Assembly (NCBI GenBank): GCA_013398055.1
Contig: VZRS01012584.1
Location: forward strand, 124,001-188,000
Direction: 5' to 3'
Length of the DNA stretch: 64,000 nucleotides
Source: Ifrita kowaldi
Lineage: Eukaryota > Chordata > Aves > Passeriformes > Cinclosomatidae
The position numbers were made by a program, and so were the translations under genes. Of this stretch, positions 38,101 through 51,364 are shown piece after piece. How positions within the stretch are numbered: position 1 is the stretch's first letter; each line of letters starts with the position of its first letter. The notes under the pieces were generated by a model. It was given only the letters and a program-made list of their open reading frames with translations. It made no database searches and had not been told where the DNA came from.

Positions 38101-41089
38101 AGCCTCAAGGAGAAGGCACTAAGCAGTAACACTCTACACACAGCTCTTGTGATCCTGAAAGATGGCAGAGAAAAACATCAGAGAGATTAGATAAAAAAAA
38201 GTGAAGTAAACCACCTCAGAGAATGACTTTGCCCCCAGCTAGCTGTGAAGACAACGTTCTCCAGTCTCAAAGCAGCTCTCAAACTAAAGGCCCCGAAACA
38301 GAGAGAGCCGGTGTGGGGATGAAAAAGAGAGAGGCAAGAAATCTGCACAGAGACAATGCAGAATACAGACAATGGAATGTGAGAAATATGTGAAATGTTT
38401 TAAATCAAATTAACTGAAAGTAGTATCAAAAAAACTCCAACAAACCCCAACCAAGAAATTCAACACTGGTAAAAACATACACTTGCAAAACCCAGCCAGG
38501 AGCTAGAATGAAATTATTGTATTAGCTTAAAAAAGAATTAATATTGGCTCTATGTTCATTTTAACCTATATGTAAACATTAACAATCCCAAGGCTGCCTA
38601 TTAATTCACATGTGGCATATTTACAGTATTTATGATATTATACCCCATGTTGGGACATCCCATTACAGAGTCACGGTGGTAAGCTCCATACTTAAGGTGG
38701 ATTCTGCAATGCATTGCATCTTTCCAGTCATTCTCCTGCAGTATGATTACTCTGGGGCAAGAATTTACCACTTGGTTTCCGCCCACAGGGGAATCTCTTT
38801 GGAAACTGACAAACTGATTTAAGCAGCTGTGGAATAATTTACTGGGTCTTGAGTTTTATTAAAGGAGAACAGAAGGCTTTGAGAGCTTTTGGTGTTTTAT
38901 GCCACAACAAGAAGAATGTTTGGCTTAGTAACTGTCCACTTTCTCTTAGACTTTCTTCTTGCCTCCCACAAGGAGCATATTTGACTGCCATTTGAATGCA
39001 ACCATTGGTAAGTGCATCTTTTCCAGGATGCATGCCTAACACAGCGTTTTAAAAATGTAGATGGTCCTGGGGAGAGAGAAGATGCCCCAACAACAGAGCC
39101 CAAATCAACATTAGGTGTATATATAGACAAAAATACTGCTTAAATACAAAACATGCTTCAACTGATAGCATGTTTCCAGATTCCCAGAAGTCAAACAAGG
39201 AAATGTTAAGCAACATTATCCTTTTACAGATGAAAGAACTGAGACAGAAAAGCAGAATACGACAAAGATAAAGGATATCTCAAAATCTGGGGTCATAATT
39301 CCTAATCTAATATTCCTCCTGTGAGACCTCATTGCTTACTATAAATAAACCATTTCCTCCCTAGATTTCAGTTGTTAAAGTAACCTTTGGACTTCTCTGC
39401 AAAAAAGGGATGCAGTGGGTCGAATGCTCACCCCAAGAAACACTGGAAGGATTAATTAAGGTTTGTGAAGCACTGAAAGTGCAGGGAAAACCCCAGGAGA
39501 AAGTCTGTATTTCCATATTCTGACCAGGACTTAAAACGCATGCAATAAATACAGCCTGGGGCACAGAACAAGCAATACGAATGAAATAAAATATTGAACA
39601 GCTGTTTGTTAAGTGAATACTGTTCATCCCATACACCAAATTTTATTTCTGCCTTAGGCTGCAGGGAGTGGGAGGCTCAAATAAAATGTTACTTCAAAGG
39701 GTTAAACAGTGACAAAGTTATAAAAAATCAAAACTGTTTCTTGCAAAGGAAAATATTAAGACAACCTTTACAGGCGGAACCACAAGCCCCACTCATTATT
39801 GTATTAGAAATACAATTGGTTAGATAGTATAGAAAGTCTACAATTTACCAGGTTAACTTCTTTGTGGAGATGCACTGTCTTTCAGCCTACAAAAACTATG
39901 TGGACACCTCCAAACTCATACAAAGCCCTCATTTTTTAAAGAGGGGTGAAAAGGAAAGAGGTTACGTCACTCTTACAAACTAGGAAAGTTCCAGACACTG
40001 CAGTTAAGGAAAGATGGTGAGATCTGCCTGGAACTAAACCCCAAAGGAGCCAACCTCACCCAGAGCAGCTTTCCTTCCCAGCATGCTGCTACCTACCCAA
40101 AGCAGGCAACACGAAGTTGCTGGTGGGTGTGAGCTCACAACTCACACAAACAGCCCATATGGGTTGCTGGGTGCAGGGCGCTGACTTTTGCCTTCTCTTG
40201 CAAACTGATGAGAGTTTATTTGCTTTTCAGCATCAGATAGTGGAATACCTAAAAGTAAAGACTGTGTCCTGATTAGAAAAATGAAAGGAAAGCAGCACAG
40301 CCACTGTGCACAGAGTGATGGAGCCTCACTCTTCTACCACTACAACTTCTTTGGGAATTAAGGGGAAGGAGAAGATAATTGCCTGAAAACAACAATACAG
40401 AAAGCAAGGAAGGAAGAACAGGAACCGTGGTAATCAGAAGTAGCTGCATTCCCACTGCAAACAGTATTATTTTCTAACATTTCTTATTTTCCTTTCCAGA
40501 AATTGGTCCATACCACCACTCCCCCCCCCCATTATTTTTTTCCCTTTACAAAAATTAAGATTTTCCTAAGACTGGTATTCAGAATTGACAGCCATTAACT
40601 CCAGTGTCTGTTTTCAGAATGTACTTGGGAAAATTGTGATTTTCTCAAACCACTAGGAAAAAAAACCAAGTCAATCTTAGCAATTACAGCAGTCAAATAT
40701 TTTTAATTATAATTTCTTGTTGTTAAGTGAATAAACCAAAAAATACTGGGGCAAAAAAACATACCAGAAAAAAACCAACGAAAAGGAGCATTAGGAAATC
40801 AACCCAGTATTTGATCTCTCCTCTTTTTTTGCTGCTGAAAGCCACATGGCACACATAGTATTTTTAACTGAGGAGTCTCGTTTCAAATATATGCTGGGGA
40901 ATCTTATTTCAAACATATACTAAATAAGGAGAGGAGTATTAAAACAGGCAGTCCCTTACTCTAATTTTATCCATCTCCCTCCTCTTCTTTCCTTGATGCA
41001 GTGAAACTTTAACACCAAACCCTGTCTCTCTCTCTCCTTTTTTTGTAAACAGTGATCAACATTTTCCTAAATGACCCCCGAAACGACCT

Positions 41090-41700
41090 ACTTTGAAACT
41101 ACTCATTAGTAACAGCCACGTTTGCAATATTAACCTGGATGTGGCTGTTTATTAAGATCTTTTAAGGGGGTTAGAATGAAGACACACTGCCGGTGTACAG
41201 GGAGCACAGAAGGGGTAATTTAAAACCCATGTTTTTCCTCCCCCTCACCGAAAACATGCCCAGCATTGTGCAGCTGTGCTGCCAGCTTCATCACTCCCTC
41301 CATCTCCACTCTTGCTAATTAAAAGGTTGATCACAGAACAATGCTCTTCTCATTAATTTCGGCTTTCTGATTGGGCAGGATTCCCACTCGCTCCGCCTGA
41401 TCTTTTCCACACTGCTGAAGTTAATGTGACAGGAGCCCGAAGATGGATTACCCGCTGCCATATTGCCCATCACCTCCAATCAGCAGCTATCGGGGTAAAC
41501 TGATTGTTCTAATTTGCTCTCATTATTTTTACAATATCAGGAGAAAATAACGCACACAGCTCACTGTCAAAGCCGTGAAAATCAGCCATTAGTTAAACCC
41601 AGACACTGAGTGGCTTTATTAGAAGCACTGCAGTTTATTGATTCAGCTTCGGTAAACTAAGATAATACCTGTCCTCTTTAAACACACTTTTTTAGGTGCA
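41090..41700. promoter_or_regulatory. candidate enhancer with inverted CCAAT pair
   Basis: A repeat-free stretch containing ctgattgg at 41367-41374 and its exact reverse complement ccaatcag at 41476-41483. Both are full NF-Y (CCAAT-box) consensus sites. Around them are a SOX-type aacaatg, attaattt homeodomain cores, and several CpGs. BTRC lies beside LBX1, a developmental gene with distant enhancers, so a bystander enhancer is plausible. Motifs are seen; enhancer function is inferred. Confidence 0.35.
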
Positions 41701-43019
41701 CTTATGCAGCAAGAAAATATTTATTAGGATACTTTTGGAAATGCTCGCTGTCTCAGCCTGTTATTTTGATATGCTGGCAGACAACGAAGATTAAGAACAA
41801 TGGAAGCTTGACTTCCACATAAAGAAGGGCAAAATATGCAGCATTATCTGCATGGCAGCCTGCATGCACGTCTCAGCTACTCTTTCACAGTTTAAATAAA
41901 AATCATCTCAGGACTAGTATGACAGGTGAATATGTAAATACACCCCAAAATCACACAAAATACAGTACTACCATAAAGGCAGACACGGTACAGGCATAAT
42001 TGTATGAGCTGTATCTACAAGGTCAGTGATTTAGTTTGGGGTTTGGTTTTCTGTTGGGGTTTTTTTGGCTATGCAAAAGAACCTGCCTAGCCCAGCACTG
42101 AAACACAGGGACTGAGAGCAGAAAGTCCAAATAAGGGAAACTGTTTTGTATGGCTGGGAACTGCTTTTTCCCCTATGTAAAGGCATTGTGTTGCCACAAC
42201 TTAGGAACAGAATCAGAAATGTCACCCCACACTGAAGCCTCACAGGATCCCAGAGCTAAGAAATGAATAAAGTATTGCTAGCAGTATGAAGTCAGGCGTT
42301 TTTACACCACAGCAGTGTTAAGAAAATGCTGAAAATCCTGGACCTCTAACTGTCTCTGTGCTATATATAAAGGGACCTACATTATCTTACCTGCTGCCTA
42401 TCTGCATCCTAGCAAAGGGAAATGCTAAATAATGGGATTAACAGAAATATGATACTTTAAATCTTGCTAAACATAAACCTTAAACTGGTGTCTATGATGC
42501 TCTAACTGGCAACGTACTCCAAGAGTGACAGGCAGAGCACAGCAGACTGATTTTACTTTTAAATAATATCTAAATTAGATTAGTTCTTTGTGTAGATCTG
42601 CATGAACCAGAGGGGACATTCATCATTGTGCCAAAAAAGTTAAATTCACTGGGGTACGCTCAAAGTGAATGGTTCTAGACCTACGTTTTATCTCTCAGAC
42701 ACATCATCAAGATGCTGTGCCAATATGCATGAAGCCAGCTAGGAGCTGCAAGAAAGACAACGGGAGAGTAACTGGAGAGCAGAAAAGGTTTAATTTTTTC
42801 CTTTGTAGATTATGAATTGCTTGGGACAGGATCTGTGGTTTCTCTGTCTTGTAAGCATAGAGCATCTCTTTCAAGACTTGAGCTTCTTTTTTAATATTTA
42901 AACAGCTTAAATATAAAGAAGGGTATTCTCCTCCCTCCCCCTCCAAACCAGATGTAATTCTAGTTCCCCCTCCTCCCCCTATGTAATTTAAAATGCTACA
43001 ATTTTCATTACTGGTTTTT

Positions 43020-43800
43020 AATATTTTTAAATCCTCATCAGCTAGAGCCTTGCGTTTGGGGGTTGATTTTTCCTTCCTCCTAGAAAAGCCACCTCCTAGC
43101 TTTGTTTAGTATCTCTTTCGACCCTCGCTAATGGTCTTCTCTTGGAGGGGCGTGCCACGCTTTTCCCCTTAAAATTCCTGCACTGAAAGACTGCACCACA
43201 CCACACTCCACAAAACGTGCTGATGGCACAAATTACAAGCCCCCAGCCGAACACTCCAGCCCCCACCATTCGGGCAGATTTATGTGGGCTCTTGCCGACG
43301 TTATTACAAGTCAGAGTTTATTGGGAAATTGTTACATTATGCGGAGTGTCTAACAAATTGCTTATGCTGCTATAATTGGATTACAACAGCCGCTTGCTCC
43401 CACCGGTAAGATTAGGCAAGTAGGACTCCTGCCGATCTCTGAGCGTTAGCAGTAATTTTATTTGCCTTGCCTCTCTCTTTCCTAACAACATGCCTCTTTC
43501 CCTGCCAGCTGTCTGCTGAAAAGGCACAGGCTTGTTCCTTGGCCCTAACAATGCAATTACAGCCCTGCAGATCGCACTGTTTGTGCATTAAGTACAGAGC
43601 CAAAACGAGGCGAATTGATCGTTTGACTTTTGGAGGAGCCATGTGATCTCTGCGTGCGGGTGATCCGGCATGCACCACTGGGCAGTGCTGCAGTGCGCGC
43701 CTCACGATGAACCCGCTCCGCGCCACCTCCCCTCCCCTGCCCGCTCCCAGCAAAGGTGCTGGAGCCCACTCCGCGTTAACCCCCATCAGCCTACAGAAAC
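43020..43800. promoter_or_regulatory. candidate conserved element, CpG-enriched
   Basis: Two parts. From about 43250 to 43420 there are dense homeodomain-type cores (gtttattggg, tataattgga, ggattacaac). From about 43600 to 43790 CpG is locally raised (gcgcgcctcacgatg, gctccgcgccacc), unlike the surrounding intron. It could be a developmental enhancer or an internal BTRC promoter. A 124-codon ORF on the minus strand (43412-43786) is best explained by the GC content. No TATA box or splice structure is convincing. Confidence 0.35.
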
Positions 43801-44445
43801 AGCCTCATTTTTGGGTGCTCTCTTGCTAGGCTGAACTCAGAACTCGCTCTGCCTCCTGAAATGTGATACTTGGCCACACCAGTGGCTTCCCTGCAGCGGG
43901 CTCCACTAGGAAACTGCTATTACAGCATTTCATACCACGAGCATTAGCACAAGAATTAGACGCGTTTTCAAACAACTTTCTATTTCTTGTATTTGAAGAA
44001 TACTAAAAATACATCTAGCTAATGTCATGTATTCCATACCATCTGAGGGTGCTGTGACTGCAGGTGACTACTTAAAAAGCAATGTTTCTCTTCATGTCTG
44101 CCACCATTTATCACTAAAGCCACCGATGACTTGGATTCCAAACTGCTTCACATTTCCAACACAAAGGATCCGAAAGTACTTCGTAAATCCAAGTTCAGTT
44201 TGTTTGTAACACTTACCTGGTAAACACTCCTTACAAGCTTAATGTGACAGATCTTGAATGAAGACCCCAAGGCTGTAATTCTTTATGCAGAGTATCCACC
44301 ACCAAACCAGCAAACACACAGCAAGGAACTACAGCATGTGACACTACACATAACACAGGCGCAGGGGAATTTTGACTAAGGATGCCAGGTCAAGTCCTAA
44401 ATTTTAAAAGATTTCTATTACATCTTCACTGCCTGTACACTGACA

Positions 44446-44705
44446 GGATTCCAGGATGATTGAATTTAGAAGAGACCTCCGGAGTTCTCCAGCTTAGCCT
44501 CCTGCTCAAAGAAGGGTACATTGTGAGGCCAGACCAGGTAGCTCAGGGCTTCATTCAGCCTGGTCTTGAAAACCTGCAAGGATGGCGGCTGCAGAGCCTC
44601 CACAAGCAACCTGCTCCAGCTTGACTGTCATCACCACAAGAAAGCTCTTCCTTGAAACCACTCAAACTTGAGATGGAGTTTCTAAGATCTGTGAGGGGAC
44701 CTTCC
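44446..44705 (-). mobile_element. CR1 LINE 3' UTR fragment
   Basis: The plus strand reads as the complement of the CR1 3' end: ggattccaggatgattgaat at the terminus, then agaagagacctccggagttc, cctcctgctcaaagaagg, tggtcttgaaaacctgcaag and gcaacctgctccagcttgac. The element's sense strand is therefore minus. No ORF remains. The 5' boundary is approximate. Confidence 0.85.
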
Positions 44706-47700
44706 AGTATTTCCTGAACGCAATCTGAAATGTAACGCAATTTGCTTTATCAAGATTCCAAACCATGGGATCCAAAAAGTAGAAACATCTCCACTGAGTT
44801 GACCAAACTTTGAAAATGATTCTTCATACCAAGATTTTGCCTATCCCTTGCTTGACCATCCTTACTGCAGAGCTTGGAGAACTGATCTCCAGAACACACT
44901 TATGAGGCCCTCAGCTACAAAGCAATGTATGAGTTAGTTTTTATATTGCTATTTCTTCAGAGTCTCTGTTGCATTTAAAAAAACCCCAAGTGTAATTCTT
45001 TTTTAATTTGTGGTTTCATTGACATACAAAGTCATTTTGGGTGGTAAGAGAAGCAGAAATGACAACCACTCCACAATGTTTTCGTAACTGAAGACTAAAG
45101 AAGCCTGTTTACACATAGTTTAACACTCAAAAGAAACTCTGAACAGCTGAAATGCCTTATAAATAGCTCAGACCCAGAGGAAGTGCAAACGTCTGCATTG
45201 TGAATTGTAGATCTTAATTACAGACAATGGCTGGTACAGCAAGTAGCACAGAAAAAAAAACGTGAAACAGTTGCACTGTTCATGGTTGGCAATAATTCTT
45301 CAGGAAAATATTTACTATCAATCAGTTATGAGAAAAGGGACTCTGCGCTCATAAAACAGCACGTTGCTTCTCATACCAGGACCATTTTGCTTCAGCATAA
45401 TCTGAATTTAAACAGCTTGTTTCCTGCGGATATAATTTTGGAAATAAATAAAACAAGTCTATCAAAATCTGGAGAATGTGTATGGTGGGGTGGAGTGGGG
45501 GGAGCAGGAATATCACATTTCTTTCTCCGTCATTTGCAAAGAGGTTATTAGACCGAGATGAAGCTAAAGCATAAAGATTGTCTTGACCTAAAAAAAGATA
45601 GACAAACTAGCAATTAATCTAAAAGTAGTTGTATTTGTGAAAGGAAGATCATCATTAGGTCAAAGCTTTTAGATAAACCACCGATGCCATTTTCTACTTT
45701 TGCTGTCTGAGAATTCACTTTCAAAGCACCTTTTGCATGTTAAGTACTCCCAGCAATGTCCCTGCAATGCCTGCCATTCACACAACCCTTTTATTACAGA
45801 GAGAATACCTCCAACAGAAGGGTAAAATGACATACTTACATCTCTATCAGCCAGTGGTTGAGGCAGTGTTTATCCAGTTTGCAACAACCTCAAAAACTGC
45901 TGCCCCTCCCAGAGAAAGGTATATCCAAGACACAGTAGAGGACAGTTTAGTGAGGGATTTGGGGCTGGAAGCATGTCCACTGACAGTCCCTCTGCATCAT
46001 TACACAGAAGCTGAATACTAAAAATTAAGCTAACATACTTTCTTATTAAACCAGTAAAACAAGTATCAGGAAACTGAATGTTGCTAGTCAAATAATATTT
46101 GTTCATGATTAAATTGCTCTAATTTCAATCTCAAGGACTGGAAAGGCTTCAAAAGCACTAGAAAACTACACATTATCTGAAGATATACTGACTCAGTGGT
46201 GTATCACAGCAGAACTCTGAGCTGGTTGTGCTGTTCATGCAAAGTAAATGCAGACACACTCTGGAAAAAAAAGAGCCATCAATCTGTGACATAAAGGGAC
46301 TTGAGAGTACAAGAGGGACACTCTTCAGATCAATTTGTCCTACTGCCAACTGGAACATCCAGCCTGGAACCTTAAATGCTTCTTTATTAAAGAGTGCTTG
46401 TGGTTTTTCCTTTAAATTCATATAAAAATTCCAGACTTAATGTTATTATTGTGCAGATTATGCTAGTTCTAAAAATTTGAAAGTAGCAATGCAGAAAGAA
46501 CTGACGAAGGAAAGAAGATTTCAATTACCAGCTACTTCCACCACTCCTTGCTTTAGCTGAATCACCCTTGAGTGTAAAATATGTAGCTGTAGCTAAGTAA
46601 TAAGATGCATCTTTGAAAGGAAATTTCACACAGCATACTGGAAGTGCCAAGGCCTGTTCTGTGTTTCCAGAATTGAGCACAAGAGCTCTGTCCCCCTGCA
46701 CACTACACACAGCTTGCCCAGCAGGCAGAACATCACTACATGCTTAAGCAGGGCTTTACATCCAAGGGTCAAAGAAGTATTACACAGTTTCACAACAAAA
46801 AAACTCACAACAAAAATTCACAACATTGTTGCAAGAGTATTATTCAGTTCCCTTTTTGAAGTGAAGAAAGAAAAGTCATCATGGTCACAGAGTGAAAAAA
46901 AACATGCTAAAAATAAATGGTATAAACCCTTTCTAGATTCCCAGTTCAATACATTAACCGCTGCACATTTAAAAGTATGAAGAACAGCAAAGATTCCCTA
47001 AAGGACAGAAAATGCTTAAAAGACCCTGAGCAGTCCCTTAGTTTGCCAGGACCTTAAAAAGCAAGACCAGTTATCACACGTGAGTAGCAAGCAGTGGCCT
47101 GAAACAGAAGTCTGATTTTTCAAGGGTGGTGTGCGTGACTATATTTTTCTTCTTCCAAGTTTACTCAGATCAAGGTAGAGGCAGAGAACCTCTCCCAGCT
47201 GGTGCTGCTGAGTTCAGAACTAAGTAGAAACCTGGGGATGCTGCAGGCCATTTTGAAGGTGTCTCATCCGTGCTGTCTCTGGCAGGGATGCCATAGGGTG
47301 CCTGTCTCTGGCACAAGTAGGGAAGAATTCAATGAGCAAAATGAAACTGAGAACACTCCTTTGTACAGGAGATATGGATGAACTGGAAGTGACTGCAGGA
47401 GTTAATAAACACTAAGACCTATTTAATGAATGGAGGAAATGGGTATTGACTGTAGAACTCTGAGATCAGTTATACACCAACCTCTTGTTGGGAAAGAAAA
47501 GACTATTTGGAATCAAAAGGATATTTCCAGGATCCAGGGAAATGCAAGATCTAACAGATTCAAAGCAAACAACAAAACTCAGACCTAACACAGCCCACAT
47601 AATGCAAGGGTGAAAAGGTAAGACCTGTTTGAAAACAGGACTGTATAAAATCCATCCAAGCAAAGACTCAGCCAAGGAGACTGGAGACACACCGGAGCAT

Positions 47701-49619
47701 CCCTTACCACACATCAAACAGAAAGTGTGAAGGTCACCACAGAAAGTGTTCCTGGGTACAGAACAGAAGAGAAACTTGTTTGCACACCCAGGAGCATCAA
47801 AAGAATCCTAGTGACATACCAGATGCCAGGGGACTTTTAACTATGTCCCTCTCTAATTGAGGATGAAGCACACACCAACACCATTATCTGCCTGAAGATA
47901 CTGGCTTACAAAATATGGAACAAACAATAGGAACAGATGCTCATTTGGCCAGAGTTCAATAAGCCTCATTAAAATCAAATACCCTGTCCTTGGAGCTCAG
48001 GTTCATGCTACATTTCTACCTTATTTAAGCACCTAGCACCAATTCCTGAGAAAGTTGTCCACTTCTGGTTGCACATCAGTAGTATCATTAAAAGAAATTC
48101 TCTTGCAGAGGTTTTTTTGGTTTCTAAAGAGACAAACAGGAGGAGCTTTTACATATATGCCTGTGTGTACACACACATACAAAAACACAATTAGAGATTG
48201 CATTTCCTTTTAAAAGATGTTAGCTTGAATATACATCAGACTTGTTGATCACTCAGAGGCAATGGACAAAAAAGATGCCAAAAAATAACAGAAAAACTCC
48301 TGTGCATGGGAAAGAAATGATGTTACAGATCACACATGTGAAATCTGTGCATCACAATGTACAATTTTTAATTTAAGATCCCCAGCTCTTCAGTCAAAAC
48401 ATGCACAACACTTGAAACAATTTCTACTGCTCCTTATTTGCTTCTGCCCAAACTTGTACAAATCCTATCAATGGAGTCTCAGAGGACAAATACCAGAAAA
48501 GAAGGGCTAAGAATAAGATACAAAGATTTGCCGGAATATGATAGTCTAGCTTTGTTTTAAAATGCCTGAATAAAACTAGTTAATTCATAGGTTTGCAAAA
48601 GGCACTGAGCACCTGGCTGCACAGGCAGCATGACACTGTATACAAAACCAGATAGACAAGGTTTCCTAACAAACACAAACTTCCTTGAGTGATCAAAATA
48701 CTGTGGCCCTATGCTGCTTTGCATACCTGAATATGTGTATGTTTTTTCCCCCTCTATTTTAGGAAGAATGCCAGTTGTTAGGTTGGTAGTTTACATTGGA
48801 TGTCCTGTACAGAAGCACTTGTTCACAAGAGAGTTTAATGAATGGACGGTGCTCCAGTCTGAGAGAAGATACCTCAGTATTGGTATGTGCGGCCTCAAGG
48901 GTAACTGCATTTCATTCTTTGATCAAACTTTTAGAAATGTCAAGCACACGAGCAGTAAATGCCATTAATACACTCCTAACAGAGCACAATTATCTCTTCT
49001 GCAAGTAGGTGCAGAATCAGAAACTTAGTTTCCAGAAAAACCATTGTCTCTTGCAGACTGACTGACACATCTGACAAGCAGGTGATAATGCAGACGGTGG
49101 CTCCCAGTCAGGGCTGATACTGCACTGCAGAATCAAAAAGAGTAAAACATTATTTCCAAAGTAACCCTTTCTATGTTTCACTGCAAGTTAAAAAAAAAAA
49201 ATTGAATGCCCTACAATATGTTTGGAAAAATGCTGCAGATAATAAAAACAGCAGCACTTTCCAGTATTCACCTTCCACATTTTAAAGTCTGAGGCTATAA
49301 AATACATCAATCATGGAGGATAAAACTTGCCATGTGCATGTGGTAGGAGAAGGCCTCTGAACTCCCTAAATCCCATTTAAGCCCTTCTCCTAGGGAACAT
49401 TTAACAGTTGTGCCATTTGCCTATGCCATCACTGAACCATCTGCACTTAGCTGGATTTATAAATGCTTCGACACTTCTGGAATTTGAAAGACAAGCTTTC
49501 ATAGAACCAACTTCATTTGGTTTGCAGCTAGGAAGGCAAAGGAAAGGAGTACAGTAGCCAGGCAAGCTAGTACTAAAGGAATTACATATACAGAAAAGTC
49601 CTTACGGTTTTTTTAGAGA

Positions 49620-49620
49620 N
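49620..49620. other. single ambiguous base (N)
   Basis: One N between tttttagaga and tgcctacagc. Unlike the N at 16429, I see no duplicated sequence on its two sides. Confidence 0.9.
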
Positions 49621-51274
49621 TGCCTACAGCATATACAGACACGCCACTTCAAAAACACACACTATTTAATCTCCTGGGTGATGGCTCAAATTCATTCTCA
49701 ATGGCATGAAACAAGTCTTGCTCTTCCTGCCTTGAACCCTACCTATGCCTCTCACCATAAACCTGCTGAAAATGTAACTTTAGGAGAGCTTATTAGCTAG
49801 GGCATGAAGATGTTAAAGTATGTGATTCCATTTAAAAGAGGCACCACTCAAATTAGCTGTTCTTCTTGCATACCCTGGCTCCTTAGTGAGGTGATCAGGT
49901 CAAACAGGACGCTGTAGAGCAGATGGGGTTGGATGGGTTTATGCCCATGAGCTTGCTGGGAGCTGCTTTATGGCACCAGAACAATGCTCTACGATAAGAC
50001 AACTCAGCCAGAGTTGCTCTGCTTAAAGAGTTTCACCTGCTCTGTATCATAAAGCACCTTAGGAAGCAGTGTGCAACACCAGTGATGTTAAGAGTGGAAT
50101 CACCAGTATGAAACTTTGTACCAGGACTTTGTACCAGAGCTGGTAGCTTCTCTCAGAAGTGCTTCTCCAGTGGAAGGTAACTGGCACATCAAGAACAGTT
50201 TATGAGTGCTAAGCCACCTGCAAGCACCATGACAAACTTTTATGATAGCCAATTCCCTGACAAGAGTCAAAAGTAATGGGACATCCAAAATTCACCTGCA
50301 AAACCTCAGCAAAGATTTAGCTGGGAAATGATCTTAAAGGTCAATACAAAAATGGCCCCTGCAGGGACAAGGCACCTTTAACAACCAATCAAAGTATGAA
50401 AAAAATGGACTTCAAGAAGATCAAGGAATAAATAACTGAAAGGGAAAACAGGCTTTTGAGTGGTCAGGTCTGTGGTGACAGAGGAGCAACAAAATGCCAG
50501 CTGGTTTCAGTAACAGATGGCTGCATGCACTGATCTGTCCTGCACGCCCATTCTAAACTTCCTTTCAGTGGAAATACAAAGCTTACACAAGGTTAAACAC
50601 ATCCTTCACGCAGCCTTTCCACACATGATCCTGGTTCAAATGTCCTCCATTCACAAACAGCCTAAGCTGTACATTGTTTTACTTTAGTTATGCTGAATTC
50701 TAAGAAAGAGGGTGGGTACTGGCACCTCATCTTTTCCAATCACATCTACCTCAATTCTCAAGAAATTACTTTTCTGTGACAGGCCAATAAATGCATTTTC
50801 TTACCATTCTGACTGTAATATCTCCCTCCTCCCTTTCCTTTAAGTATAGTGTTCACTGTATTTTAATTGAAAGGTCTTTCTTTTTGCACCTCCCTTCTGG
50901 TAGCTAAGAAAGGGAATCATGATACAAAGAGCTCTCATGCAGTATTTCTAATATATATCTAGACATTTATCATTTGAAGTTGCCACAGCTAATTACATGG
51001 CCAGCATAGGTCATCCCACTGGAAAAGCCTATTACTTGTATAGCAGAATGAACCCTTCAATCCTACATAGATCAGGACTCAAGTAATCATTTCCAGCAGA
51101 GAAAAACAGCAAGCCTAAAATGTCTACACTGAAGGACAGAAAAGCCTACCCCAAATACTTGCTTTTTGTTTAAATACTTTTTCCTAACTGTAATATTTAA
51201 CAAGAACTTTTCGTTGACTAACAATGAACAATTTGCTAAAAAACCCTCAAAACCAAAGCTATTCTCTTACTTAC

Positions 51275-51364
51275 TTTGGCCACACAATTTTCAGTCTTCA
51301 TAGCAGTGCTTCCTAGACATACTGTTTCCTGGTTTAAGCACAGTCTGGCACAGCTGTTGTAGGT
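51275..51364 (-). CDS. BTRC: BTRC exon, TYNSCARLCLNQE linker
   Basis: Exactly 30 codons, phase 0 at both ends, running from TYNSCARLCLNQET to KTENCVAK. The acceptor is TTTCTGCAG and the donor GTAAGTAAGAG, close to the ideal U1 site. This peptide is present in BTRC and absent from FBXW11, so it is the clearest paralogue marker in the window. It is a cysteine-rich linker between the N-terminus and the D domain; I know of no catalytic function for it. It is a cassette-type, frame-neutral exon flanked by the two longest introns, so alternative inclusion is plausible but not shown by the sequence. Confidence 0.97.

Larger units (their letters stand above)
19499..51274 (-). other. BTRC: BTRC intron (31.8 kb)
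   Basis: The largest intron. Contents listed separately: candidate conserved elements at about 23740-24070, 41090-41700 and 43020-43800, and CR1 fragments at about 27630, 31400, 33772-35115 and 44446. The rest is AT-rich unique sequence with scattered homopolymers (for example A14 near 22020 and C10 near 40520). A single N is at 49620. No second gene is supported: open frames here are short, and none resembles a protein I know apart from the CR1 pieces. Confidence 0.88.

Noticed and set aside
43412..43786. 124-codon minus-strand ORF as a new gene
   Set aside because: It coincides with a locally GC- and CpG-richer patch with fewer stops, shows no recognisable domain, and overlaps a second open frame. 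It is better treated as possible regulatory DNA.
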